Shown here in pieces: positions 36,118-46,009 of a DNA stretch of 64,000 bases. This DNA is from Candidatus Sumerlaea chitinivorans (GTDB lineage: Bacteria; Sumerlaeota; Sumerlaeia; Sumerlaeales; Sumerlaeaceae): NCBI GenBank assembly GCA_003290465.1, contig CP030759.1, positions 970,672 to 1,034,671 on the forward strand, read 5' to 3'. The notes beneath the pieces were generated by a model, which was not told the DNA's origin, made no database searches, and saw only the letters and a program-made list of their open reading frames with translations. The translations under genes were made by a program, and so were the position numbers. Positions within the stretch are counted from its first letter, which is position 1. Each line of letters starts with the position of its first letter.

Positions 36118-37177
36118 GGATCTCGTCGATCGCCACCAGCAGAGCTTGGATTTCATCAGGGGTTCCGATTGTGATCCGAATGCCGTCCTGTAAGCCGGGG
36201 AGATCGAAGTAGCGCACCAGAATGTGGCGTTGCTTAAGCTCAGCGTACAACTCTCTGGCCCCGCTGTGCCGTGCAAAAACAAAATTGCCGAAGGATCGAG
36301 GAACCTCGAAGCCGCGAGCTAAGAGTGCCGCACGTAGCGATTCCCGTGTGGCACAGATCTGATTCGTGCGCTCCTCGTAATAATGCTGCGCCTCCCAAGC
36401 CGCTTGTGCTGCGATCTGACTCAATCTGTTGACGTTGTAGCTATCTTTGATCTTCTCAAGCTGACTTATGACATCGCTGGATGCGACAATAAACCCGACG
36501 CGCATTCCGGCCAGCGCATAACTCTTGGAAAAGGTACGTGTGACCGCGAGGTTGGGGTACTTTTTCACCAAAGGCACCGCGGTGGTCCCCGCAAAATCCA
36601 CATAGGCTTCGTCCACTACCAGCAGTCGCTCCGGTCGGGCTTCCGCTAATCGCGCGATCACCTCGATGTCGTATTGAGTACCGATGGGAGGATTCGGATT
36701 TGCCAAAAAGAAAACCCGAGCTTCACTTGCGTAAGCGGCTTCAGGAAATCGGTAGTCCGGTCCTTCGACTTGATACTCCTCACACGCACCATTAAACATT
36801 GCCGCCAACGTCCGATAAAGGACGTAGGTCGGGTAGAGCATCGCGATACTGTCATTCGCCTTGGGATCGAGATAGGCGTGGCAAACAAGTCGGAGAACCT
36901 CGTCCGACCCATTGCCGACAAGAATGTTTTCAGGGGAAACATCAAGCCGCTCCGCAAGACTCTGGCGTAAGCGCGAGCAAGCAGGATCTGGGTACTTCTG
37001 CAAACTACGTTCCTGAAGGGCTTCTGCGATTGCACGCTCAACCTCAGGCGCCGCGGGGTATGGATTCTCGTTGGTGTTTAGTTTAATAAAACCGCTTTCA
37101 CGCGGCTGCTCACCAGGAACATAGGCAGCAAGGGCTTCTACAGCTGGATTCACACGCAGACTCATTAGCTTCTCCAT
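36101..37177 (-). CDS. hisC: Histidinol-phosphate aminotransferase
   Basis: 358 residues from ATG 37177, with AAGGA six bases upstream; an ATG at 37165 with GGAG is also possible. A PLP class I/II aminotransferase of histidine synthesis. Signatures: KLNTNENPYP near the N-terminus, GNGSDEVL, YPTYVLYR, DEAYVDF, and the PLP lysine about residue 218 in FSKSYALAGMRVGF. It stands alone, without other his genes, and may also serve aromatic amino acid transamination. It is divergent from the fused spermidine-synthase-like gene. Confidence 0.92.
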   Translation of the reverse strand: MEKLMSLRVNPAVEALAAYVPGEQPRESGFIKLNTNENPYPAAPEVERAIAEALQERSLQKYPDPACSRLRQSLAERLDVSPENILVGNGSDEVLRLVCHAYLDPKANDSIAMLYPTYVLYRTLAAMFNGACEEYQVEGPDYRFPEAAYASEARVFFLANPNPPIGTQYDIEVIARLAEARPERLLVVDEAYVDFAGTTAVPLVKKYPNLAVTRTFSKSYALAGMRVGFIVASSDVISQLEKIKDSYNVNRLSQIAAQAAWEAQHYYEERTNQICATRESLRAALLARGFEVPRSFGNFVFARHSGARELYAELKQRHILVRYFDLPGLQDGIRITIGTPDEIQALLVAIDEILSSRG

Positions 37178-37313
37178 CCTACTTCCTTGTCTGTTACTCT
37201 CTTCCCAATGCTTTTCGCGATTCGGCATTCACTCATTTCAGATGACGGCTGCGGCAATTTGCGCCAAATTCTGTTGCGCACCACTTCTCGACCTGCCAAA
37301 CGTCTCGTCGCAC

Positions 37314-40256
37314 ATGACTATGAAAAGTCCAATGTTTTCAAAAGCGATTTTTGTTCTCATAGCGCTTCTGTTTTTTCTCACTGGCGCGACAGGATTGGTC
37401 TATCAGGTCGTCTGGCAACGCTACCTACTGAGCCTTTTCGGTGCCACCATCTACTCAATAAGTACCGTCCTTGCCGCCTTCATGGGTGGGCTTGCGCTGG
37501 GGAGCTTTTTGTTTGGTCGAGTTGCCGACCGTTCGCGGTGGCCACTTGGGCTTTACGGTGTCCTTGAAATTGGGGTAGGGCTGGCTGCCCTTGCGGTTCC
37601 TTGGATGCTCCGTATCCTTGATCCGGTTTTTGTGGCAGTCTATCAAAACTACGGTTCGAATTTTTTCCTGTATTCACTTCTTCGCTTTGTATTTGTCTTT
37701 CTTGTCCTATTGGTTCCCACCACCCTCATGGGCGGCACCCTTCCGTTATTAGCCAAGTTTGCGGCGCCGGACGGTTCCCATGCAGGGTTTCGCGTTGGGT
37801 TTCTCTATGCCCTCAATACGTGTGGCGCCGTTGTTGGAACAATTGCCTCCGGGTTCTTTTTCATTCGCTGGTGGGGAATCAGCGCCTCGGTTCTGCTTGC
37901 TGTTGCAATCAATGTGGGTGTTGGGATCGTAGCCCTGCTCTTGTCTCGTATTGCGTTGCACCGTTCAAGCGAGGGGGCACCTAATACGAACGTCACACCT
38001 GTGCGAACGGTCGATGTTCCTCCTGCATCAAGAGCGTGGATTCTTGCTGCCTATATGCTTTCAGGATTCTGCGCTCTTGGACTTGAAGTCGTGTGGAGCC
38101 GCTCTCTCGTTTTCACGTTCGAACTGCTGAAGAATACCACATACAGCTTCACCGCAATGTTAGCGGTCTTCCTAATTGGAATTGCGACGGGAAGCGCTGT
38201 GGCAGCGCCGTGGGCAGAGCGGGAGCGTGAGCCTTATCGGGCTTTTTCTGCTCTTCAAATTCTCGTCGGATTCACAGCAGTCATTTCCTTTTTTGTCCTC
38301 TACTACATCGCCCCAAATCTTGGTGCGACGTGGACAGCACTCGTTGACCCAGAAAAAGGCAGTGTTCGCTGGACTCAGACGTTAGCTCTCGTCTTCCTAC
38401 GTTCGTTTGTGGTCGTTTTCCCACCCACTTTTGTCATGGGCCTCGCCTTTCCTTTTGCCGTGCGATGCATTATGAGCCTGAGTGCCCCAGAGGAAATTGG
38501 TGCCTCGATTGGCAAGCTCTACGCTCTGAACACCGTCGGCGCAATTGTGGGGGCCTTTGTCACAGGATTTTTTGTTCTTCCCGGCATTGGCATCGCTCAT
38601 ACGATTTGGGTTTATGGGGCCGCTCAGCTGCTTATGGGCTTGGTATTGTTATGGCGTATGCCAGTGCAACAAGATGTTCGGCGGATTGCTTGGACAATCG
38701 TGAGCTTGGCAGCTGTTGCGCTTACCCTACTGCGAATTCCGCGGCCCACAGTTTTTCAACCTTTGGAACCTCGTGAGCAGCTTTTGTTTTACAAAGAAGG
38801 TCCCCTCGCGACCGTTGCAGTCACCGAAAACAGCCTTGGCTATCGCAGTATTTTCGTCGACAATGTGAACGTGGCTGGGACCGAACCCATCATGCTTACC
38901 GATCAGAAGAGCCTAGCCCACGTCCCAATGCTCATAGTGGATGAACCGCGCTCTGCACTTACCGTTGGCTTTGGCAGCGGCGGTGCAAGCTATTCATACA
39001 CTCTTCACCCTGAGCTTGAGCGAATCGACTGTGTGGAAATTACAAAAACGGTTACAGAAGCGGCACCTTTTCTCGTGGCCTCTAACCACGATGTGATCAT
39101 GTATGAGCCAGAATATGTGGCACGTGTCGGGCGCAAACCGTCAGGTCACCCCTTGTGGGACGATGAAGGGCGCAGCGGATGGTACAAAGCAGATCCTCGC
39201 TATCGGATTATTTTAGATGATGTGCGCAGTTATCTCCACTTCACCGGGACGAAATACGACATTATCGCAACGGATTGCACGGACCTGCGCTACAAGTCGA
39301 ACGCCAATCTTTATGACCTCGAGTATTTTGAGCTTACGCGTGACCACTTGACTGAAAATGGCATGGTCGTGGTTTGGATGCCATTGGCCGGTCTGAGCAC
39401 GGAAGCGTTCAAAGTGGCTCTGCGCACCTTCTACAAGGTTTTCCCCAATATGGAAGTGTTTTACATGAACAATGAGCCCACGCATTACGTGCTGCTCATT
39501 GGTACTCGGGAACCCCTGAAAGTGGATCTCCAGCGTATGAGAAAACGTCTCGCCAATCCGCGTGTGGCCGCTGACCTCCGCGAGATTCATCTGGATAGCG
39601 CAGAAAAAATCCTCTCGTGCTTTGTCTGCGGTCGCGAAGCACTTCGGAATTATCTGGCTGGCGAAACACTTAACACTCAAGACTTCCCCTACCTTGAATT
39701 CGAATCGCCACGTTTTGGCTATGGGGATGCCCCGATTTTGATGAATATCGAATCGTTGATGGCATTCCGTGAGTCGCCGCGTCGGATTCTGCGCGAAGGT
39801 ACCTACAGCAACGAGGACCTTGAGAATCTACAACGATACGTGGATGCGGTACCTGACATCATTGCGGGTCATGTGCATTACCGAAAACTGGAATTAGAAC
39901 AGGCTCTCCGTTGCTGGCAGCGTGCGCGTGAACGCAACCCAGCCGACAGCGCTGTGGCGAACCTGCTAAACTTTGAGGAACTACGACGCAAAGTTCTGGG
40001 CCAACCTGACAACTTGTGGGCTCGCTATATGTATGGGCGCCTTCTTGCTTTGCAAAGGCGCGATTCCGAAGCTGTTTCGGTGCTAAACGATTTGGTCAAA
40101 GATTGCCGAAATAACCCGCCTGCTGGTCCAGCTGTCACTTTCTATCAGAAAGCCCTTGAAGAATTGGCGTCGCTTTATGAGCGGCACGGTCGGCAGGATC
40201 GGGCCGAATCGCTGCGGCAGGAAGCAAAGCAACTGACTGTAAGAGCCCCTCAATGA
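37314..40256 (+). CDS. MFS-like membrane domain fused to spermidine-synthase-like domain and C-terminal TPR
   Basis: 980 residues from ATG 37314; other in-frame starts at 37242, 37320 and 37332 are possible and none has a clear ribosome-binding site. Residues to about 465 hold some 13-14 membrane helices with the repeated pattern GLVYQVVWQR and GLEVVWSR. A spermidine-synthase-like domain follows (about 485-760): GFGSGGASYSYTL (about 551) and TDCTDLRYKSNANLYDLEYF (about 652), with a roughly 30-residue insertion between. From about 840 the protein has TPR-like helices (LEQALRCWQRARERNPAD). It is probably an aminopropyltransferase-like or related methyltransferase-fold enzyme; substrate unknown. 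Confidence 0.82.
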   Translation: MTMKSPMFSKAIFVLIALLFFLTGATGLVYQVVWQRYLLSLFGATIYSISTVLAAFMGGLALGSFLFGRVADRSRWPLGLYGVLEIGVGLAALAVPWMLRILDPVFVAVYQNYGSNFFLYSLLRFVFVFLVLLVPTTLMGGTLPLLAKFAAPDGSHAGFRVGFLYALNTCGAVVGTIASGFFFIRWWGISASVLLAVAINVGVGIVALLLSRIALHRSSEGAPNTNVTPVRTVDVPPASRAWILAAYMLSGFCALGLEVVWSRSLVFTFELLKNTTYSFTAMLAVFLIGIATGSAVAAPWAEREREPYRAFSALQILVGFTAVISFFVLYYIAPNLGATWTALVDPEKGSVRWTQTLALVFLRSFVVVFPPTFVMGLAFPFAVRCIMSLSAPEEIGASIGKLYALNTVGAIVGAFVTGFFVLPGIGIAHTIWVYGAAQLLMGLVLLWRMPVQQDVRRIAWTIVSLAAVALTLLRIPRPTVFQPLEPREQLLFYKEGPLATVAVTENSLGYRSIFVDNVNVAGTEPIMLTDQKSLAHVPMLIVDEPRSALTVGFGSGGASYSYTLHPELERIDCVEITKTVTEAAPFLVASNHDVIMYEPEYVARVGRKPSGHPLWDDEGRSGWYKADPRYRIILDDVRSYLHFTGTKYDIIATDCTDLRYKSNANLYDLEYFELTRDHLTENGMVVVWMPLAGLSTEAFKVALRTFYKVFPNMEVFYMNNEPTHYVLLIGTREPLKVDLQRMRKRLANPRVAADLREIHLDSAEKILSCFVCGREALRNYLAGETLNTQDFPYLEFESPRFGYGDAPILMNIESLMAFRESPRRILREGTYSNEDLENLQRYVDAVPDIIAGHVHYRKLELEQALRCWQRARERNPADSAVANLLNFEELRRKVLGQPDNLWARYMYGRLLALQRRDSEAVSVLNDLVKDCRNNPPAGPAVTFYQKALEELASLYERHGRQDRAESLRQEAKQLTVRAPQ

Positions 40257-41389
40257 CGCTTGAACCCCATCGTGCACTTATCTGCCTTATTGTCCTTTTC
40301 TTATTGGGAGTAAGTGTTCTTGGTAGTCCTACTTCTAACCAGCGGGTCGATTCCTCGTCGGCCCTTCCGCCCTTAGTTTTAGATGCGCACATCGATTGTG
40401 CCCGCAGAATCCTTGAGCGCGGCGACGACCTCGCTGACGAGTCCGTGGGAGCTCAGGCAGATATTTCCAAATGGCGAGCGGGCGGCGTAAACATTGTTTG
40501 GGTTTCGGCATGGGTCGATCCGCGACGCTATACGGGCGAGCAGGCTTACATGCGCGCGATCGAGCTCATTGACGCCGTTCGCGATCAAATTCACAAGCAT
40601 TCGGATGAACTCGAACTTTGCCAAACGGCTAAGGACTGCCGTCGTGCGGCTGCACGGGGAAAGATAGCGGTTCTCTTAGGAGTCGAAGGGGGCGTGGTGC
40701 TCAACAACAATCCTGCATACGTGCGAGAACTGCGAAATCGCGGGGTTCGGCGCCTCACCCTTGTCTGGCGCGGCAACCTAGATTGGGTCGGTTCCTCTCA
40801 GGAATGGGATGAATCGCCAGTCGAGCGTCCACGTGGCCTCAACTCGCTCGGCAGATCTATCGTGGCGGAATTGTTGCGACATGGAATTGTGCCAGACTTG
40901 TCGCATGCGAGCGAGCGCACCGCACTTGACGTGCTAAACATGAGCTCAAAACCCGTGATATTTTCACACTCCAACGCACGTGTTCTCATGAACCATCCGC
41001 GCAATGTTTCCGATGAAGTTTTGCGAAGGCTTCGAGCAAACGGCGGAGTGATCGGCGTCAATTTCTATGATAAGTTCTTAGCTCCACGTCGCCCCCGAAC
41101 CCTCTTAAGCGGAGCTCGGGCCTCCATAAGCGACGTGGTTGCACACATTGATCACATTCGGTCGGTCGCGGGGATCGATCACATTGGCATTGGGAGCGAT
41201 TGGGACGGTGATATCCGGCCGGCAAAAGGTCTGGAAAATGCTTCAAAGCTACCAGCTCTTTTTGAGGCTTTGAGACGTCACGGTTACAGCGACGAAGACA
41301 TTCGGAAAATTGCCGGAGAAAACTTTCTACGAGTCCTTGAGCAGTATGATCGAATCGAGCTTTCTCCTACCGTTCCGGCAAAACCGTAA
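40253..41389 (+). CDS. M19 membrane dipeptidase-like metallohydrolase
   Basis: 378 residues with an N-terminal signal segment (about 8-25). Renal-dipeptidase fold with a binuclear zinc site: DAHID (His46, Asp48), LLGVEGG, DLSHAS, FSHSNAR and GIGSDWDG are all present. It should hydrolyse dipeptides, possibly with D-amino acids, in the periplasm. Its ATG overlaps the stop of the MFS/spermidine-synthase-like gene (ATGA), so the two are translationally coupled. Confidence 0.88.
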   Translation: MTLEPHRALICLIVLFLLGVSVLGSPTSNQRVDSSSALPPLVLDAHIDCARRILERGDDLADESVGAQADISKWRAGGVNIVWVSAWVDPRRYTGEQAYMRAIELIDAVRDQIHKHSDELELCQTAKDCRRAAARGKIAVLLGVEGGVVLNNNPAYVRELRNRGVRRLTLVWRGNLDWVGSSQEWDESPVERPRGLNSLGRSIVAELLRHGIVPDLSHASERTALDVLNMSSKPVIFSHSNARVLMNHPRNVSDEVLRRLRANGGVIGVNFYDKFLAPRRPRTLLSGARASISDVVAHIDHIRSVAGIDHIGIGSDWDGDIRPAKGLENASKLPALFEALRRHGYSDEDIRKIAGENFLRVLEQYDRIELSPTVPAKP

Positions 41390-41412
41390 AAAACACACGT
41401 GGGAGAAGTTAG

Positions 41413-41431
41413 TTGTGATTTTTGTCACGAA
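41413..41431. promoter_or_regulatory. CRP/FNR-like palindrome upstream of the nuo operon
   Basis: TTGTGA-N5-GTCACGAA contains TGTGA and TCACG arms separated by six bases, close to the CRP-family consensus. It lies about 180 bases before nuoA. A hairpin (GGTGCG, four-base loop, CGCACC, 41530-41545) lies between. No convincing -35/-10 pair was found in the 217-base gap. Confidence 0.35.
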
Positions 41432-41606
41432 TAAATGGTGGCGTAGTGAAATATGCCGCAAGCGAAAGCGGACTCAAACAGTACGAGTTTGCGAAGAGCG
41501 TGTGAGCTAAGAAAATCTTTTTGCTTGCCGGTGCGCTCCCGCACCACACGATAGCGAAATGCACCGTTCAAATTGCACGTGATGGAATGGAAAGGTCGGG
41601 CAGAGA

Positions 41607-41996
41607 GTGTTAGCTCTATTCGTCTACAGTATCATGGTTCTGGGTGTTGCGGTTGGGGCGATCGTATTTAGTACTCTTCTCGGTCGCCCCACCCACAATC
41701 CGCACAAAGACATGCCATACGAATCCGGCATCACGCCTACGGGCGAAGCTCGGATTCGGACCACAATTCCCTACTACGTGGTTGCTCTCTTTTTTATCCT
41801 GTTTGATGTGGAAGCGGTATTTTTGTACGCGTGGGCGATACGTGCCCACGAGCTCTCTTGGGCAGGATTTTTCAAGGCGTTTGTCTTTCTTACGTTCCTA
41901 TTCGCTGGTTTGGTCTATGTGTGGTTACGCGGAGGTTTAGCATGGCGCCGTCTTTCGAGCAAAGTCTCGGGCGAAGCTTCGTCTTCGCACGACTAA
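41607..41996 (+). CDS. nuoA: NADH-quinone oxidoreductase subunit A (main operon)
   Basis: 129 residues, normal NuoA length, from GTG 41607. Three membrane helices and the conserved loop [14 protein letters not shown]...[23 protein letters not shown] identify it. The loop reads ESG instead of the Cys-containing ECG of the other copy at 13 kb, as in E. coli NuoA. It is the first gene of a 13-gene operon in which all genes overlap or nearly touch. nuoB begins 55 bases before its end. An internal ATG at 41634 would truncate helix 1, so GTG is favoured. Confidence 0.9.
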   Translation: MLALFVYSIMVLGVAVGAIVFSTLLGRPTHNPHKDMPYESGITPTGEARIRTTIPYYVVALFFILFDVEAVFLYAWAIRAHELSWAGFFKAFVFLTFLFAGLVYVWLRGGLAWRRLSSKVSGEASSSHD

Positions 41997-42487
41997 ACGA
42001 TTTGGTGAACTGGGGCCGCAAGTACTCTGTCTGGCCTTTTAACTTTGGTTTGAGCTGCTGTTACGTCGAAATGATGACAGCGTTCACATCGAAGTACGAT
42101 GTGTCACGTTTTGGCGCGGAAGTCTTACGCGGAACTCCCCGAGAGGCGGATCTCATGGTGATCGCGGGGACGGTGTTCAAAAAGATGGCGCCTTCCATTG
42201 TTCGCCTGTACCAACAGCTCATGGAACCGAAATGGGTTATTTCGATGGGTGCTTGCGCAAACTCGGGTGGCATGTACGACATATATAGCGTGGTGCAGGG
42301 AATCGATACGCTCTTGCCCGTTGATGTGTACATTCCCGGCTGTCCTCCGCGCCCGGAAGCTTTCTTAGAGGGTTTGCTCATCCTTCAGGAGACCATTCAG
42401 AAGTCCCACAAGCGCCCGCTCGGGCTCGTGATTGAGGACCAGCCCTTTTATCCTCGGGCGGCGGCGTTAAGGGGGGAACGCGTATGA
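41942..42487 (+). CDS. nuoB: NADH-quinone oxidoreductase subunit B (main operon)
   Basis: 181 residues from ATG 41942, which has an excellent GGAGG six bases upstream, inside the nuoA end. N2 cluster ligands: Cys39, Cys40 ([10 protein letters not shown]), Cys104 ([13 protein letters not shown]) and Cys134 (IPGCPPRPE). The text ([38 protein letters not shown]) is strikingly E. coli-like, unlike the NuoB at 12.4-13.1 kb. It overlaps nuoCD by four bases. Confidence 0.95.
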   Translation: MAPSFEQSLGRSFVFARLNDLVNWGRKYSVWPFNFGLSCCYVEMMTAFTSKYDVSRFGAEVLRGTPREADLMVIAGTVFKKMAPSIVRLYQQLMEPKWVISMGACANSGGMYDIYSVVQGIDTLLPVDVYIPGCPPRPEAFLEGLLILQETIQKSHKRPLGLVIEDQPFYPRAAALRGERV

Positions 42488-44241
42488 AGTTCGCCAAGAC
42501 AGTTGAGCGCCCCGTCTGGGAATCAGGAACAGACAATGTTCTGAAAGGTTCGCGTGGTGTACTTGGCGTCAATGAGACCCGCACGGTGCCACCGCATGCG
42601 ATTCTGGACGAGCTAAAAAAGCTTAAGTCGGATCCTACACGCCCCTTCCCGGTTCTTTATGACCTCACGGCGGTAGACGAAAGTGAACGTGCTGACCGTG
42701 CGTCAGGGGAAAACTGGCGATTTACCGTTCATTATCTCCTTTGGAATCCGGAAAAGAACGATCGCCTGATGCTGAAAGTCCCAGTGCACGATGACAGCAT
42801 CGTTCTCCCCTCGGCAACATCGGTTTTCAAGAACGCGAACTGGTACGAGCGCGAGGTGTTCGACATGTTTGGCCTTCGCTTTGAGGGCCACCCGAACCTC
42901 CGCCGTATTCTCATGCCCGATTGGTGGACTGGGCACCCACTCCGGAAAGATCACCCCAACCGGGCGACGGAAATGCCTCCCCTCGTGATAAGTGAGGAAG
43001 ACCTCCATGAGTTTGATGGGTACGAGGTCTTCCACAATGGAGACTCCTACATCCGAATGCGCGGGGAAAACGGTGAGGACCTGATGATTTTGAATCTGGG
43101 TCCCAATCATCCCGGAACACACGGAGTGCTCCGAGTCGTTCTGTCGCTCAATGGCGAGTATCTTGAAGACGTGTATCCCGTGATTGGCTATCACCATCGC
43201 GGGGCCGAAAAAATGGCAGAGCGCCAAACATTTCACTCCTACATTCCATACTGTGACCGGGTCGACTACCTTGCCGGTACCTACAATGAGCTTCCCTATG
43301 TTTTAGCATGTGAGCAACTGGGGGGCGTCGAAGTGCCTGAGCGGGCACAGATGATCCGTGTGCTCCTCGGAGAAATCTATCGCCTCTGCAACCACCTTGT
43401 CTGGTTCGGCACCTATGGCCACGATGTGGGCGCGATGACGCCGGTCTTCTACACATTCCGAGAGCGCGAGATGCTCTTCAAAATAATCGAAATGATTACG
43501 GGCGGCCGCATGCATCCAAACTACTTACGGATTGGCGGCGTGTCCATGGATCTCCCCCCAAACTGGCAAGATCCTATTCGGTTGTTTCTCAAGGATTTCG
43601 ACAAAAACCTCATCGAATACGAAAACCTGCTGCTGAAAAACCCAATTTTTAAGTCGCGTACGCAGGGCGTGGGCAAGATGACAGCCGAGGAGTGCTGGGA
43701 GTGGGGCGTCACAGGGCCGAACCTGCGGGCAAGCGGGGTAGCCTTCGACCTGCGTAAAGCCGCCCCATACTGCGGCTACGAACGTTTTGAGTTCGAGATC
43801 CCAACTCACACGGACGGCGACTGCTACGCACGCGGCATCGTGCGACATGCGGAGATGTATCAAAGCGCTCGGATTATCGCGCAATGCCTTGAGCAAATGC
43901 CGGAGGGGGACTATATCTCCCGCGATAATCGCTTTGCCTTCCCGCCGCGCAAAGCGGAAACGATGATGAATATCGAAACCCTCATCAATCACTTCCTGGC
44001 GGTAGGATGGGGATTGGATATGCCTTCTGGCGAGAGTTTCGCGATGGTCGAACAGCCCAAAGGGATTAGCGGATACTATGTGGTCAGCGACGGGCGCACT
44101 TCCCCCTATCGGCTTCGTATCCGTACACCCAGTTTTGCTCATATGCAGACCTTGCCCGTCCTCTGTCGGGGGCACTTGTTGAGCGATTTGTTGGCAGTCA
44201 TTGGAGCTATGGATTTCGTGCTGGCGGATATCGACAGATGA
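42484..44241 (+). CDS. nuoCD: NADH-quinone oxidoreductase fused subunit C/D
   Basis: 585 residues. Residues 1-165 are NuoC ([24 protein letters not shown] at 120-143); from about 199 NuoD begins ([15 protein letters not shown]), with the quinone-site region near its N-terminus. The fused arrangement is the known E. coli-type 13-subunit complex I. The start overlaps the nuoB stop (ATGA). The end overlaps nuoE by four bases. Residues 71-76 hold a short insertion in an otherwise standard NuoC part. Confidence 0.96.
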   Translation: MKFAKTVERPVWESGTDNVLKGSRGVLGVNETRTVPPHAILDELKKLKSDPTRPFPVLYDLTAVDESERADRASGENWRFTVHYLLWNPEKNDRLMLKVPVHDDSIVLPSATSVFKNANWYEREVFDMFGLRFEGHPNLRRILMPDWWTGHPLRKDHPNRATEMPPLVISEEDLHEFDGYEVFHNGDSYIRMRGENGEDLMILNLGPNHPGTHGVLRVVLSLNGEYLEDVYPVIGYHHRGAEKMAERQTFHSYIPYCDRVDYLAGTYNELPYVLACEQLGGVEVPERAQMIRVLLGEIYRLCNHLVWFGTYGHDVGAMTPVFYTFREREMLFKIIEMITGGRMHPNYLRIGGVSMDLPPNWQDPIRLFLKDFDKNLIEYENLLLKNPIFKSRTQGVGKMTAEECWEWGVTGPNLRASGVAFDLRKAAPYCGYERFEFEIPTHTDGDCYARGIVRHAEMYQSARIIAQCLEQMPEGDYISRDNRFAFPPRKAETMMNIETLINHFLAVGWGLDMPSGESFAMVEQPKGISGYYVVSDGRTSPYRLRIRTPSFAHMQTLPVLCRGHLLSDLLAVIGAMDFVLADIDR

Positions 44242-44735
44242 CGATGATACCTGAAACACTGCGAAATGAATTGAGTGAGCACTGTGCGCACTACCCTTCG
44301 CGCCAGGTTGGCTTAATCTATGTCTTGCAGAAACTCCAAGAGCACTACGGAGGGTGGCTACCTGACGAAGCGATTCGGGAGGCGGCTGAAATCGTTGGAG
44401 TGCCAGAGCCGGAGGTCGAAGGGGTAGCAACCTTTTATAACTGGTTCTTTCGTGAGCCAGTGGGAAAGACGATCATCGCGTGTTGCGACTCTATCTCCTG
44501 TTACCTTTGTGGCTGCGAAGGTGTCATAGACCGACTCAAGAACCGGTTAGGGATCGAAATGGGTCAAACAACTCCCGATGGTCAGTTCACACTACTGCCC
44601 GTAGTCTGCTTGGGCAATTGCGACCGTGCTCCGAGTATTTTGGTGGGAGATACGCTTTACGAACGGGTCACCCCGGAAATGGTGGATGAAATCCTTGCTC
44701 GACATTCTGGTAAAGCTGAGGAGGGTCGCCCGTGA
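44238..44735 (+). CDS. nuoE: NADH-quinone oxidoreductase subunit E
   Basis: 165 residues with a thioredoxin-like [2Fe-2S] domain. Cluster N1a ligands are Cys83-x4-Cys88 (CDSISC) and Cys124-x3-Cys128 (CLGNC). The N-terminal helical part includes [16 protein letters not shown] and [11 protein letters not shown], typical of the family. It forms the NADH-input module with NuoF and NuoG. It overlaps both neighbours by four bases. Confidence 0.95.
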   Translation: MTMIPETLRNELSEHCAHYPSRQVGLIYVLQKLQEHYGGWLPDEAIREAAEIVGVPEPEVEGVATFYNWFFREPVGKTIIACCDSISCYLCGCEGVIDRLKNRLGIEMGQTTPDGQFTLLPVVCLGNCDRAPSILVGDTLYERVTPEMVDEILARHSGKAEEGRP

Positions 44736-46003
44736 CGGAGCGTGTGTTACTCAAGAATTTTGACCCCATGCGCCCCTCTCCACCTGTTTCGTATGAGGCG
44801 TACGTACTCAACGGTGGGTATGAAGGGGCACGAATTGCCCTAAGCAAGACTCCCCTCGAAGTTCAGCAAATCGTAAAAGATAGTGGTCTCCGCGGACGAG
44901 GTGGTGCGGGTTTCCCGACGGGGCTGAAATGGTCCTTCGTCCCAATGGATTTCGAGGGGCAAAAATACCTCGTCTGCAACTGCGATGAGATGGAGCCGGG
45001 CACATTCAAGGATCGAGCCCTTATCTACAACGATCCCCATCAACTGATCGAGGGTATGCTGATCGCAGCGTATGCAATGCAGATGACAAAAGGCTTCATC
45101 TTCATCCGCTACGAGTACCGTCGCGGAGCCGAGATTGTCGATGCAGCAATCGCAGAGGCAACTCGCCATGGATGGCTCGGCAAGAACATCCAAGGAACGG
45201 GCTTTGATTTCCATTTGGAAACGCATCTCAGCGCAGGGCGCTACATTTGTGGCGAGGAAACAGCATTATTGAACTCGCTCGAGGGCAAACGAGCGAACCC
45301 ACGTGCAAAGCCTCCGTTCCCTCAAATCCGCGGATTCCTTGGACAGCCGACAATTGTGAATAACGTGGAAACATTCTGCAATGTTCCCCACATTTTGGCC
45401 CATGGCCCCGAGTGGTACAAGAAACTGGGTCTGAACGGGAACGCGGGAACCAAGTTGATGGGAGCAAGCGGCCGAGTGAAAAACCCCGGCCTTTGGGAAC
45501 TGCCGATGGGCACTCCGCTTGACGTGCTGTTGAACGAGTATGCCGGTGGCCCAGCGCGTGGGAAACCGTTCAAGGCGGTAATACCAGGTGCATTGTCTAC
45601 CCCAATTTTTACACCCGAACAGTTTTCCACGCCAATGGACTTTGATTCTGTGGCAAAAGCGGGGTCGCGCCTTGGCACCGCCTGCGTGATTGTGTTTGAC
45701 GAGGGGGACTGCATGGTTGCGGCGCTGGCGAATATCATGAACTTTTACGCGCGGGAGTCATGCGGTTTCTGTACCCCCTGTCGCGAAGGAATGCGGTGGG
45801 CTTATGAAACAGTGTGCGCGATTCGAGATGGCAATGGTATCGTTACGGACCTCCAAGTTTTAGACGACCTTGGACGGCACTTTGGGCACACGTTCTGTGC
45901 CTTTGCGCCTGGTGCGCAAGGCCCTATGCAAAGCATCTTAACAAAGTTCCGCAGCGAATTTGAGGACCACATCGCCAAACGTTCGTGTAAGGCAAAAGCG
46001 TGA
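44732..46003 (+). CDS. nuoF: NADH-quinone oxidoreductase subunit F
   Basis: 423 residues, from GTG 44732 with GGAGGG upstream. NADH oxidation site: the Gly-rich RGRGGAGFPTG (54-64) binds FMN/NADH, and CDEMEPGTFKDR and the ICGEETAL segment are also conserved. The [4Fe-4S] N3 ligands are Cys344, Cys347, Cys350 (SCGFCTPC) and a fourth Cys near 390 in HTFCAF. It receives hydride from NADH and passes electrons to NuoG. Confidence 0.96.
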   Translation: MTERVLLKNFDPMRPSPPVSYEAYVLNGGYEGARIALSKTPLEVQQIVKDSGLRGRGGAGFPTGLKWSFVPMDFEGQKYLVCNCDEMEPGTFKDRALIYNDPHQLIEGMLIAAYAMQMTKGFIFIRYEYRRGAEIVDAAIAEATRHGWLGKNIQGTGFDFHLETHLSAGRYICGEETALLNSLEGKRANPRAKPPFPQIRGFLGQPTIVNNVETFCNVPHILAHGPEWYKKLGLNGNAGTKLMGASGRVKNPGLWELPMGTPLDVLLNEYAGGPARGKPFKAVIPGALSTPIFTPEQFSTPMDFDSVAKAGSRLGTACVIVFDEGDCMVAALANIMNFYARESCGFCTPCREGMRWAYETVCAIRDGNGIVTDLQVLDDLGRHFGHTFCAFAPGAQGPMQSILTKFRSEFEDHIAKRSCKAKA

Positions 46004-46009
46004 GCACCC

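Noticed and set aside
43525-44430. 301-residue minus-strand ORF opposite nuoCD
   Set aside because: Shadow of nuoCD and nuoE; no start signal and no family features.
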